DNA of 64,000 nt from Mycobacterium syngnathidarum. GTDB lineage: Bacteria; Actinomycetota; Actinomycetes; Mycobacteriales; Mycobacteriaceae. The stretch covers positions 1 to 64,000 of the forward strand of contig NZ_MLCL01000032.1 of assembly GCF_001942625.1 (NCBI RefSeq), read 5' to 3'. The position numbers and the translations under genes are program-made. The notes beneath the pieces are model-generated. The model worked only from the letters and a program-made list of their open reading frames with translations, had not been told where the DNA came from and did no database searches. Below, piece after piece: positions 35,363 to 43,827 of this stretch (position 1 is its first letter; each line of letters begins with the position of its first letter).

Positions 35363-35502
35363 CCGTCCATGGTCTCTTATCTGCGGCGTGGTACCCGCAT
35401 CGTGGTAGAGATTGATACCCAACAGTTGCCTCAAGCCGCTGGGACTTAAACCTCTGTTCGCGGGTCCGCCCGGGTCGTGTCACGATTTTTCGTGGGCACC
35501 GG

Positions 35503-36516
35503 ATGCGCCCGCCACCACGCAGGGAAGGCCGCCAGATTTTCGCAGACCAGCTCAGATGCTTTGCCGACCGTGACGGCGATGCGCGGTTGGCGGCGATCAG
35601 CGCGCGGGTGTCGGCTCCAGTGCGTGTGGATGTGCGGGGCCGTCGTGGCGTGGGCGTGAGCACGGTGGTTTCCGCGCTGGCCGGTGCGGGCCTCGATGCC
35701 GCGGAGGCTGCTGAGGTCGGTGACGTCACGGTCTTGGTGATCGCCGAGGTGCTCAAGCCCGAAGACGAGGCCGTGCTCGCGGACCTGACGCGGGCGGGAC
35801 GCCCGACGGTGGTGGTGCTGAACAAGGCTGATCTGGCCGGGTCCGGTCCGGGCGGGCCGATTGCTACCGCGCACCGGACGGCCCGGCGTCTGCAGCCACG
35901 GGCCGCGGCACCGGTCGTGCCGATGGTGGCCCTGCTGGCGGTGGCCGGGGAGCTGGCGCCGCATCTGCGGGACGCCTTGCGGCTGCTGTCCGACGCGCCT
36001 GCGGACCTGACCTCGGTCGACGCGTTCGTGACCGGGGCGCACCCGGTGCCGCGGGCGGTGCGCACCGAGCTGCTGGAACGCCTCGATCGGTTCGGGATCG
36101 CCCATGCCACGCTGGCGTTGAGCCGCGGGGCGGACATTGACGCGTTGCCGGCGTCGTGGCGCCGGATCAGCGAGGTGGAGCGGGTGATGGTCGCCCTCGA
36201 TGCCGCGACTGCGCCGGCCCGGTACCGGCGAGTGCAGTGGGCGCTGGCTGAGCTGCGCGCCATGGGGGGCCCGGCGGTGGCGCGCTTTCTGGCCGCCGAC
36301 GACACGGTGATCGCAGTGATGGCCGCCGCTGTCGACGTCGTACAGGCCGAAGGGTTGACGGTGGATCTCGGCGACGATCGCAACGCTCATCTCTGCCGGG
36401 CCCGCCGGTGGCGGCAGTACCGCGACGGTCCGGTCAATGCCCTGCACCGCCGGTGCGGTGACGACATCGTGCGCGGGTCGCTGCGGTTGCTGAGCGCAGC
36501 AGGTGGCCGGCGGTGA
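35503..36516 (+). CDS. Degenerate dynamin-like GTPase (Rv0209-like)
   Basis: A 337-residue protein with a GTPase-type layout. The P-loop position reads RGRRGVGVST (about 45-54), with valine where the essential lysine should be, and the base-recognition motif LNKAD (106-110) is kept. Beyond about residue 150 it is helical. Start ATG 35503 is tentative. Its stop overlaps the next start by 4 bp (GTGA). Corresponds to Rv0209. Likely a pseudo-GTPase partner of the following membrane protein; role unknown. Confidence 0.75.
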   Translation: MRPPPRREGRQIFADQLRCFADRDGDARLAAISARVSAPVRVDVRGRRGVGVSTVVSALAGAGLDAAEAAEVGDVTVLVIAEVLKPEDEAVLADLTRAGRPTVVVLNKADLAGSGPGGPIATAHRTARRLQPRAAAPVVPMVALLAVAGELAPHLRDALRLLSDAPADLTSVDAFVTGAHPVPRAVRTELLERLDRFGIAHATLALSRGADIDALPASWRRISEVERVMVALDAATAPARYRRVQWALAELRAMGGPAVARFLAADDTVIAVMAAAVDVVQAEGLTVDLGDDRNAHLCRARRWRQYRDGPVNALHRRCGDDIVRGSLRLLSAAGGRR

Positions 36517-38027
36517 CCGACGTGGAGACGCCCGCGGACGATGTGGCGACTGCGACGCGCGAAGCGAAGATCGCGGCGCGCACGCGAGGAGCAAAAATTG
36601 CCGAGGCCGACGCCGTGGTGGCCGCGATCGATCCGGGCCTGAACACGCCGGGGGTGGAGACCCGCGACGCAGTCCTCGTCGCCGGACCGTGGCTGGCCGG
36701 ATCGACGAGCGTGATGGCGGCGCTGCGGGAGCGGATGCCGCAGACCACCTTCGTGGAATCCACCGAGTTGGTGGCCGGTGAGGCCCCGGCGGCCGTGCTG
36801 TTCGTGGTTTCGGCAGCGGCCCCGATCACTGAATCGGATTGTGCGCTGGTTGATTTGGCGACTCGGTACACAGATCTGGTGATCGGGGTGGTGTCCAAGA
36901 TCGATGCCCACCGGGACTGGCGTGCTGTGTGCGACGCCGACGCGAAGATCCTGGGTGAGCGGGACGCGCGCTACGAGCGCATGCCCTGGGTGGGGGTGGC
37001 GGCGGCCCCAGATCTCGGTGAGCCACAGCTCGACGAACTGGTGGAACTGCTGACCGGCCGATTGGCCGACCCCGATGTTGTGCGCCGAAACAGGTTGCGC
37101 GCCTGGGAGACTCGGCTTGACGCGGTGATCGGGCGCTATCAGGCGGACGGGTCCGGAGCCGACCGTCAGGCGCGGGTGGAGGTATTGCGGGCGCGGCGCG
37201 CCGAGGTGGCCAGGACCCGCCGGCTGACCCGCACCGAGCGCAGCATCGCATTGCGTAGCCAGCTGCAGCAGGCCCGGGTTCAACTCGGCTATTTCGCGCG
37301 CAACCGATGTAATTCGGTGCGCACGGAACTGCAGGAAGATGTCGCGGGCATCAGCCGGCGCCGGATCGAGACGTTCGAGGAGTATGCCCGGCAGCGTGCC
37401 CACGAGGTTGTCGGCGAGGTGGACGAGGGCGTCACCGCGCACCTGAGCGGCATGGCGGCCGAACTCGAGCTGACGGCCCCCGCGCCACCGGCTCCAGCGG
37501 CGATTCCCGACCTGCCGGCACCTCCGCTGAAATCCCGCACCCCGGAGACCCGGCTGATGCTGGTGCTCGGCACGGGATTCGGGCTGGGGGTCGCGGTGGC
37601 GGTGAGCCGGCTGTTGGCGGGTGCGGCGCCGCGACTGGCCGTGGCCGGGCTGGTGGTCGGTGCGGTGGTGGGCCTGCTGCTGGCGATCTGGATGGTCGGC
37701 ACCCGTGCGTTGTTGCATGACCGGGCGGTGCTGGATCGCTGGGTCGGCGAGATGACCGCAACACTGCGTTCAGCGGTTGAAGAGCTGGTCGCGAAACGGT
37801 TGGTGGCCGCCGAAACGGCGCTCACCACCGAATTGGCCGCCCGCGAGGAAACCGAGGCGGCGGTGGCGGCCGAAAAGACCGCCGAGCTGGACGCCGAGCT
37901 GCGGGAACATGCCATCGCGACCGCGCGGGCGGCCGCGCAGCGGGACCGCCGGATCCCCCCGCTGCAGCGGGCGCTGAACGCCGTCCGGGCAGATCTGTAC
38001 GGCAACGGCGATGCTACTGGCGAGTAA
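36513..38027 (+). CDS. Dynamin-like GTPase-related membrane protein (Rv0210-like)
   Basis: A 504-residue protein. The P-loop equivalent is VAGPWLAGSTSV (about 56-67), with Ser in place of Lys, and the NKxD equivalent is VVSKID (about 128). A long helical region (about 180-320) leads to a two-helix membrane hairpin (about 348-396) and a charged coiled-coil tail rich in Ala/Glu (about 410-490). This resembles bacterial dynamins or LeoA-type proteins that act in pairs on membranes. It shares GTGA with its partner upstream. Corresponds to Rv0210. Function unknown. Confidence 0.75.
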   Translation: MTDVETPADDVATATREAKIAARTRGAKIAEADAVVAAIDPGLNTPGVETRDAVLVAGPWLAGSTSVMAALRERMPQTTFVESTELVAGEAPAAVLFVVSAAAPITESDCALVDLATRYTDLVIGVVSKIDAHRDWRAVCDADAKILGERDARYERMPWVGVAAAPDLGEPQLDELVELLTGRLADPDVVRRNRLRAWETRLDAVIGRYQADGSGADRQARVEVLRARRAEVARTRRLTRTERSIALRSQLQQARVQLGYFARNRCNSVRTELQEDVAGISRRRIETFEEYARQRAHEVVGEVDEGVTAHLSGMAAELELTAPAPPAPAAIPDLPAPPLKSRTPETRLMLVLGTGFGLGVAVAVSRLLAGAAPRLAVAGLVVGAVVGLLLAIWMVGTRALLHDRAVLDRWVGEMTATLRSAVEELVAKRLVAAETALTTELAAREETEAAVAAEKTAELDAELREHAIATARAAAQRDRRIPPLQRALNAVRADLYGNGDATGE

Positions 38028-38113
38028 CCGCCTGATAACGTCGATCTGAATCGTTCCTGTGAGTGATCGGACATACCACCGGCTCTCCGCGGGTATCTCA
38101 CCCGCGTTAACCT

Positions 38114-38128
38114 CTACCCAAGGGGTAG
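38114..38128. promoter_or_regulatory. Dyad upstream of pckG
   Basis: Perfect inverted repeat CTACCC-AAG-GGGTAG, 55 bp before the pckG start codon and about 87 bp after the Rv0210-like stop. A regulator site for PEP carboxykinase is plausible. It resembles RicR half-sites but has a 3-base rather than 5-base spacer. Confidence 0.45.
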
Positions 38129-38183
38129 CCGTGACCGCGTCGTGACGTGGCTTGGGTTCCACAAACCTACGCAGGAGAATTTG

Positions 38184-40013
38184 ATGACCTCAGCGACCAT
38201 TCCGGGTCTGGACACCGCACCGACGAAACATCAAGGTCTGCTGGCCTGGGTCCAGGAGGTCGCAGAGCTGACTCAACCCGATCGGGTGGTTTTCGCCGAC
38301 GGGTCCGCCGAGGAGTACGACCGCCTGGCCGCCCACCTGGTCGAGGCGGGCACCTTCCAGAAGCTGAACGAAGAGAAGCAGCCCAACTCCTACCTCGCGC
38401 TCTCCGATCCCTCCGACGTCGCCCGCGTCGAATCGCGCACCTTCATCTGCTCCGAGCGTGAGATCGACGCCGGCCCCACCAACAACTGGATGGAACCCGC
38501 CAAGATGCGCGGGATCATGACCGACCTGTACCGCGGCTCGATGCGCGGCCGCACGATGTACGTGGTGCCGTTCTGCATGGGCCCGCTGGACGCCGAGGAC
38601 CCCAAGCTCGGTGTGGAGATCACCGACTCCGAGTACGTCGTGGTCTCGATGCGCACCATGACCCGGATGGGTCAGGCCGCGCTCGACAAGATGGGCGATG
38701 ACGGTTTCTTCGTCAAGGCACTGCACTCGATCGGTGCCCCGCTGGAGCCCGGTCAGAAGGACGTGCCGTGGCCCTGCAACGACACGAAGTACATCACCCA
38801 CTTCCCGGAGACGCGCGAGATCTGGAGCTTCGGCTCGGGCTATGGCGGTAACGCGCTGCTGGGCAAGAAGTGCTACTCGCTGCGCATCGCCTCGGCGATG
38901 GCTCACGACGAGGGCTGGCTCGCCGAGCACATGCTGATCGTCAAGCTGATCTCCCCGGAGAACAAGGCCTACTTCGTGGCGGCCGCGTTCCCGTCGGCCT
39001 GCGGCAAGACCAACCTCGCGATGCTGCAGCCCACCATTCCCGGCTGGCGGGCCGAGACCGTCGGCGACGACATCGCCTGGATGCGGTTCGGCAAGGACGG
39101 TCGGCTCTACGCCGTCAACCCGGAGTTCGGTTTCTTCGGCGTCGCACCGGGCACCAACTGGGACTCCAACCCGAACGCGATGAAGACCATCGCCGCGGGC
39201 AACACCGTGTTCACCAACGTCGCCAAGACCGACGACAACGACGTGTGGTGGGAAGGCCTGGAGGGCGAGCCCGACCACCTGATCGACTGGAAGGGTCAGG
39301 ACTGGAACCTGCGGGAGGCCGAAACCAAAGCGGCGCACCCGAACTCGCGTTACTGCACCCCGATCTCGCAGTGCCCGACGCTGGCCCCCGAGTGGGATGA
39401 TCCGCAGGGCGTGCCGATCTCGGCGATCCTGTTCGGCGGCCGTCGCAAGACCACCGTCCCACTGGTGACGCAGGCTCGCGACTGGCAGCACGGCGTGTTC
39501 ATCGGCGCCACCCTGGGCTCCGAGCAGACCGCCGCCGCCGAGGGCAAGGTCGGCACCGTGCGCCGCGACCCGATGGCCATGCTGCCGTTCCTCGGCTACA
39601 ACGTCGGTGACTACTTCCAGCACTGGATCAACATCGGCAAGAACGCCGACGAGTCGAAGATGCCCGCGGTGTTCTTCGTCAACTGGTTCCGCCGTGGTGA
39701 CGACGGCCGCTTCCTGTGGCCGGGTTTCGGTGAGAACAGCCGGGTGCTGAAGTGGGCCATCGAGCGCATCGAGCACAAGGCCGACGGCAAGAGCACGCCC
39801 ATCGGCATCGTGCCGACCGCGGCCGACCTGGACCTGTCCGGGCTCGACGTGGATCCCGCCGACGTCGACGAGGCCCTGGCCGTCAATGTCGACGAGTGGA
39901 AGGCCGAGCTCCCGTTGATCGAGGAATGGTTCGAATTCGTCGGTGAGAAGCTGCCCACCGGCATCAAGGACGAGTTCGACGCCCTCAAGCACCGCCTGGC
40001 CGAAGAGTCCTAA
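38184..40013 (+). CDS. pckG: Phosphoenolpyruvate carboxykinase (GTP)
   Basis: A 609-residue gluconeogenic enzyme that interconverts oxaloacetate plus GTP and PEP plus GDP plus CO2. GTP-type motifs are complete: the P-loop [13 protein letters not shown] with the reactive cysteine, the metal-site [34 protein letters not shown] and [13 protein letters not shown]. The AGGAG at 38173-38177 supports ATG 38184. Orthologue of M. tuberculosis Rv0211 (606 residues). It ends at a long hairpin shared with the convergent MmpL gene. Confidence 0.97.
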   Translation: MTSATIPGLDTAPTKHQGLLAWVQEVAELTQPDRVVFADGSAEEYDRLAAHLVEAGTFQKLNEEKQPNSYLALSDPSDVARVESRTFICSEREIDAGPTNNWMEPAKMRGIMTDLYRGSMRGRTMYVVPFCMGPLDAEDPKLGVEITDSEYVVVSMRTMTRMGQAALDKMGDDGFFVKALHSIGAPLEPGQKDVPWPCNDTKYITHFPETREIWSFGSGYGGNALLGKKCYSLRIASAMAHDEGWLAEHMLIVKLISPENKAYFVAAAFPSACGKTNLAMLQPTIPGWRAETVGDDIAWMRFGKDGRLYAVNPEFGFFGVAPGTNWDSNPNAMKTIAAGNTVFTNVAKTDDNDVWWEGLEGEPDHLIDWKGQDWNLREAETKAAHPNSRYCTPISQCPTLAPEWDDPQGVPISAILFGGRRKTTVPLVTQARDWQHGVFIGATLGSEQTAAAEGKVGTVRRDPMAMLPFLGYNVGDYFQHWINIGKNADESKMPAVFFVNWFRRGDDGRFLWPGFGENSRVLKWAIERIEHKADGKSTPIGIVPTAADLDLSGLDVDPADVDEALAVNVDEWKAELPLIEEWFEFVGEKLPTGIKDEFDALKHRLAEES

Positions 40014-40031
40014 CCCTTTCCACAACCGACT

Positions 40032-40078
40032 GGCCAGCTATTGCACGCAAGTTGCGAAAAAGCGTGCGATAACTGGCC
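40032..40078. terminator. Long hairpin between pckG and the convergent MmpL gene
   Basis: GGCCAGCTATTGCACGC (40032-40048) pairs with GCGTGCGATAACTGGCC (40062-40078), with 15 of 17 positions matching and a 13-base loop, followed by a short T-run on the plus strand. Its place between two convergent stop codons fits a bidirectional terminator. Confidence 0.7.
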
Positions 40079-40088
40079 TTTCGGCTGT

Positions 40089-43000
40089 CTAGGCGTGGGT
40101 CACGTGCGGGGCCGGCCACCATATGCGCTCGCCCAGCAGGCTCATCGCCGCCGGTACCAGGTAGGTGCGCACGACGGTGATGTCGAGCAGCAGACCGATG
40201 CCGATCGTCGAGCCGATCTGCACCAGATTGAGCACGGTCCCGCTCATCAAGGCGAACATGGTGATCGCGAAAACAACTCCGGCGGTGGTGATCACGCTGC
40301 CGGTGCTGCCGAATCCCCGGATGATGCCGCTGGTCACCCCGCTGTGGGATTCTTCGCGGATGCGGGAGGCGAACAGCATGCTGTAATCGGCTCCGACCGC
40401 GACCAGTGCCATGAACGACACCGGAAACACCGACCAGTCCAGGCTGATACCGATGAGGTGTTGCCAGATCAAGGTGGACAGCCCGGCCGCGGCTCCGAAG
40501 GACAGCACCACCGCGGCGATCATCAGGAGCGGGGCCACCAGGCTACGCAGCATCACGATCAGCACCAACAGCACCGCGGCCACCGCCACGGCGCCGAAAA
40601 GTGCGAAATCCCTCCAGGTTTGGTCGATGTGGCGCTGGGATAGAGAGGCCAGGCCGGTCGACTCGATCTGTGCGTGTTCCAGCACGGTTCCCGTTGCGGC
40701 ATTGTTGGCCGCGGCGATGACGGCGGGCACCGCACCCATGGCCTCGGCGCCGTAGGGGTTCACCGACCAGACCACCATCATCCGGGCACTGCGTCCGTCC
40801 GGTGAGATCAGCAGTTGTTCGCCCGCGGTGAAGCGGCGGTCGGTCCGGCCCTCCCGTGGCAGGTAGAAGCCCCGCCCGGCGCCGGTGCTGGTGTCGGCAG
40901 ACATCCGGTGCAGGAAGTCCGAGGCGCGGTCGAGTCCCGCGCTGAGCTCGGTGGTGAGCGTGACCATGGTGTCGGTCCCGGTCTTCACCTGCCCGAGTCC
41001 GGTGGTGAGGCGGCCCAGTCCGGTTGTGAGTTCATTGATTCCGGCCAGTAACCGGCTCAGTTCCTGACGGGTCTGCTCAGGGGTGCGGGTGCCGAGTTGA
41101 TCCAGCATGGCCCGTAGCTTCTTGATACCCGCTCGCAGATCGGGCAGGGTGTCGAGCGCGGAGTTCACCGGGCCTTCGGGAACCAGGGGAGCGGCAAGCG
41201 CCAATCCGTTGACTGCCAGCAATGCGCGCCCGCCCGTGGCTGCGTTGAGCTCGGCGAAGGCCTGCCTGGCGCGGATGCAGGAGCTGTCCGACGCGCAGGC
41301 CGCCGACGGCTCGGGGCCGGTGAGCGGATCGAACACCGCGTGCAATGCCGCGGTAGGAGCCGCCAATCGTTCTTGGACGGAATCGATTTCGTCGACCACC
41401 TGGTCGAGTGAGTCGGTGGCATTGGAAATGCTGCGCACGGCGGTCACCACATCCAGAGAACCGCCGGAGAGCGTGTCCACCACTCGATCGGCCGATTCCA
41501 GGGTGCCGAGGAGGTTGCGCGCCAAGTCGACCAGGGAGCGCGCGCCGTCGGTGAGCTCGGGCAGCCGGGCTGCCGCATCCGCGGAGCCGTCGTGCAACTG
41601 GGTCACCCCGGTGGCCAGACGCTTGAGTTGCGGGATGGCCTGTTCGACGCGATTGTGCGCGTCTTGAAGGCCGGCGCCGACTTGTGCGGTCTGTGCACCA
41701 ATGGCCGTCTCGGGCAGCGGTTTTCCTTCGGGGCGGGTGATCGAGCGGACATAGGCCACCTCGGGGAGGTTGCCGATCGACATGGCGATCAGATCCAGCG
41801 CGGCCAGGTCGTTGGTGTTGCGCATGTCGTGGTCTGCGCGGATCGTGATGAACTCCGGCGCCGCCTCGTTGACTCCCCAATGGCGGTAGACGGCGTCATA
41901 GCCGCGCTTGCTGTCGGTGGCGCGCAGCTGCATGGCGTTCTCGTCGATGTTCGGTTCGAAGGTGAGCAGCACCGAACTCATGGCGATGAGGAAGGCCAGG
42001 GACGCGGCGACCAGCGCCGGTGCCCGGCGGATGATGGCCGCCCCACGCTTGCGCCAGCGGCGCTCGTCGAGTGGCCGGGGTTCGGCGTATCCGCGCCGGC
42101 CCCACAACGCCATGAGGGCGGGTGTCAGGGTGAGGCTGACGGCGACGGTGATCGCGATGGACAGCGCGATCGGGGGACCCGCGGTACGGAACATCCCGAT
42201 CTTGGTGAACACCATGGCCATTCCGGCGCCGGCGATGGTCAGCGCCGAGGCGATCACGATGCCTGCGGTATGGGCACCGGACCTGGCCACGGCATCGTCG
42301 ACGGCCAGCCTGCGCCGTCGGCCCTCGTGGTAGTTGGCCAGCAGAAAGATGCCGTAGTCGGTGCCCGCGCCCAGCACCATCGCGGTCACCAGCGCGATGG
42401 TGAAATTCGAGACCGTCAAGAGGTCGTGGCTGCCCAGCAAGGAGACCACCGGCCGTGCCACCGCCAGTGAAATACCGACGGTGAGAAGCGGAATCATCGA
42501 GGTGATCAGTGAGCGGTAGACGGCGAGCAAGAGCAGCGTGATCAGTACCACCGAGACCACTGTGATGATGGCCAGCGAGATGTCGATGGCGGAGAACAGA
42601 TCCGACAGGGTCGGCGCGGCTCCGGTGAAATGGACGTCGAGTCCGGCGGGCCGGGGGACGGCGGCAACCACGGCGCGGACGTTCTCGGTGGACCGATGGG
42701 CGCGGGTGGAGCCGACGTCGCCGGTGGTGGCCACGATCAGGTGGATGGCTTTTCCGTCCGGGCTCAGGCCGGTGCCTTCCAGGCCGGGAGTGCCGTAGGT
42801 GTCGAGTACGTAGGCGACGTCATCCTTGTTGGCCACCAACCGGGCGACCAGATCGCGGTAGTACGCCGTATCGGCCGCGTCGAGGACGCGGTCACTGGAC
42901 ACCACGATGCTGCCGACGGCGGTGGTATCCGGGACGCCGAAGTCGCGGGACATCTGCCGCAGGGTCTCGGTGGTCGCGCTTTCCGGGGTGAACGGTGCGG

Positions 43001-43139
43001 AGTGTTCGGCCACCGTGCGTTCGAGCTGGGGGATGGCCAGGTTGAGCACGCCGGCCAGGGCCAGCCACGCCCCGAGAATCAACCACGCATACTCCGCGCA
43101 GACTCTGGAGAGTTTGCCGAAGATCGCCAGATTGTGCAT
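40089..43139 (-). CDS. MmpL/RND family transporter
   Basis: A 1016-residue RND exporter. The proton-relay motifs are GAGTDYGIFLLANYHEG and AVGADYSMLFASRIREE. Twelve helices are seen, and the second periplasmic loop is unusually long (about 470-780) with repeating heptad-like segments such as TTGLGRLTTGLGQVKTG, suggesting a coiled-coil hairpin. No mmpS gene is next to it. ATG 43139 is used; the upstream in-frame extension runs through the operator region. It is divergent from a TetR gene with two operator-like dyads between them. It lies where M. tuberculosis has nadR/Rv0213c, so it is a lineage-specific insertion. Cargo unknown. Confidence 0.88.
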   Translation of the reverse strand: MHNLAIFGKLSRVCAEYAWLILGAWLALAGVLNLAIPQLERTVAEHSAPFTPESATTETLRQMSRDFGVPDTTAVGSIVVSSDRVLDAADTAYYRDLVARLVANKDDVAYVLDTYGTPGLEGTGLSPDGKAIHLIVATTGDVGSTRAHRSTENVRAVVAAVPRPAGLDVHFTGAAPTLSDLFSAIDISLAIITVVSVVLITLLLLAVYRSLITSMIPLLTVGISLAVARPVVSLLGSHDLLTVSNFTIALVTAMVLGAGTDYGIFLLANYHEGRRRRLAVDDAVARSGAHTAGIVIASALTIAGAGMAMVFTKIGMFRTAGPPIALSIAITVAVSLTLTPALMALWGRRGYAEPRPLDERRWRKRGAAIIRRAPALVAASLAFLIAMSSVLLTFEPNIDENAMQLRATDSKRGYDAVYRHWGVNEAAPEFITIRADHDMRNTNDLAALDLIAMSIGNLPEVAYVRSITRPEGKPLPETAIGAQTAQVGAGLQDAHNRVEQAIPQLKRLATGVTQLHDGSADAAARLPELTDGARSLVDLARNLLGTLESADRVVDTLSGGSLDVVTAVRSISNATDSLDQVVDEIDSVQERLAAPTAALHAVFDPLTGPEPSAACASDSSCIRARQAFAELNAATGGRALLAVNGLALAAPLVPEGPVNSALDTLPDLRAGIKKLRAMLDQLGTRTPEQTRQELSRLLAGINELTTGLGRLTTGLGQVKTGTDTMVTLTTELSAGLDRASDFLHRMSADTSTGAGRGFYLPREGRTDRRFTAGEQLLISPDGRSARMMVVWSVNPYGAEAMGAVPAVIAAANNAATGTVLEHAQIESTGLASLSQRHIDQTWRDFALFGAVAVAAVLLVLIVMLRSLVAPLLMIAAVVLSFGAAAGLSTLIWQHLIGISLDWSVFPVSFMALVAVGADYSMLFASRIREESHSGVTSGIIRGFGSTGSVITTAGVVFAITMFALMSGTVLNLVQIGSTIGIGLLLDITVVRTYLVPAAMSLLGERIWWPAPHVTHA

Positions 43140-43149
43140 TTCGGCATAG

Positions 43150-43165
43150 TAGACCAATCGGTCTA
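43150..43165. promoter_or_regulatory. TetR operator dyad, copy 1 (MmpL/TetR spacer)
   Basis: Perfect inverted repeat TAGACC-AATC-GGTCTA, only 11 bp from the MmpL start codon. A second, slightly degraded copy occurs at 43183-43198, 33 bp away centre to centre. Confidence 0.72.
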
Positions 43166-43182
43166 TCGATGGGAGGCTAGGA

Positions 43183-43198
43183 TGGACCAACTGGTCTA
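43183..43198. promoter_or_regulatory. TetR operator dyad, copy 2 (MmpL/TetR spacer)
   Basis: TGGACC-AACT-GGTCTA: the inner GACC/GGTC arms pair perfectly and one outer base differs from the 43150-43165 copy. It lies 18 bp before the TetR start codon. Confidence 0.65.
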
Positions 43199-43215
43199 TT
43201 CGGTGATGGAGAAGG

Positions 43216-43794
43216 GTGTCGGCAGTGGCGGGCCCGCGGGAGCGTCTCATCCAGAGCGCCATCGAGTTGATGCGAGAGTACGGCGTCCACGCGACGGGGC
43301 TCAGTGACCTGCTGAAGCGCAGCAACACCGCTCGTGGGTCCATTTACCAGCACTTTCCCGAAGGTAAGACGGAGCTGATGGCGGAAGCGACGCTGGAAGC
43401 CGGCCGCATCATCAGCGCCAGGATCGAAGAACTGACCCACGCACTGCCTTCCGAAGACGTGATCCGCGCGTTCGTCGGTGGATGGAAACGGAACCTCATC
43501 GACAGCGATTTCGCCGGAGGTTGTCCCATTGTGGCGGCCGCCCAGGCCGGTCCGGATGCCCGCGCGGTGCGGGAGGCTTCCGCGGTGGTGTTTGCTGACT
43601 GGGCCCGGCTGATCGCCGCGTCGATGACAGCCAAGGGAGTCGATGCCGCGACCGCCGCCTCGCTCGGCAGCTTCGCCGTGAGCACGCTGGAGGGCGCGAT
43701 CATCCAGTGCCGCAGTGCCCGCTCGACCCAGCCGCTCGACGACGCCTGTGCCGGTTTGCAATTGCTGATGCGCCAGGCGGGAGCCGCCACTTGA
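43216..43794 (+). CDS. TetR family regulator of the divergent MmpL gene
   Basis: A 192-residue TetR repressor with HTH PRERLIQSAIELMREYGVHA, then LKRSNTARGSIYQHFPEGK, and a C-terminal domain of the LmrA/YxaF type (SDFAGGCPIVAAAQAG). GTG 43216 is used; GTG 43225 is an alternative, since the purine-rich site GGAGAAGG ends at 43215. Divergent from the MmpL gene with two operator dyads between, so it very likely represses that exporter. Its stop codon is inside a perfect 13-bp hairpin that precedes fadD4. Confidence 0.9.
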   Translation: MSAVAGPRERLIQSAIELMREYGVHATGLSDLLKRSNTARGSIYQHFPEGKTELMAEATLEAGRIISARIEELTHALPSEDVIRAFVGGWKRNLIDSDFAGGCPIVAAAQAGPDARAVREASAVVFADWARLIAASMTAKGVDAATAASLGSFAVSTLEGAIIQCRSARSTQPLDDACAGLQLLMRQAGAAT

Positions 43795-43812
43795 CGCCTG
43801 TCAAGTGGCGGC
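43783..43812. terminator. Perfect hairpin enclosing the TetR stop codon, upstream of fadD4
   Basis: A 13-bp perfect stem (43783-43795 with 43800-43812) with a GCCT loop. It contains the TetR stop codon (43792-43794) and ends 16 bp before the fadD4 ATG, with only a weak T-rich stretch after it. It may terminate the tetR message or affect fadD4 translation. Confidence 0.65.
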
Positions 43813-43827
43813 GGTTACAGTGCCTTC

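Noticed and set aside
38114..38128. Possible RicR site upstream of pckG
   Set aside because: Half-sites resemble TACCC/GGGTA, but the spacer is 3 bases instead of 5, so it does not fit the RicR consensus.
38190..40025. 611-codon minus-strand open frame opposite pckG
   Set aside because: Antisense shadow of PEP carboxykinase without family features.
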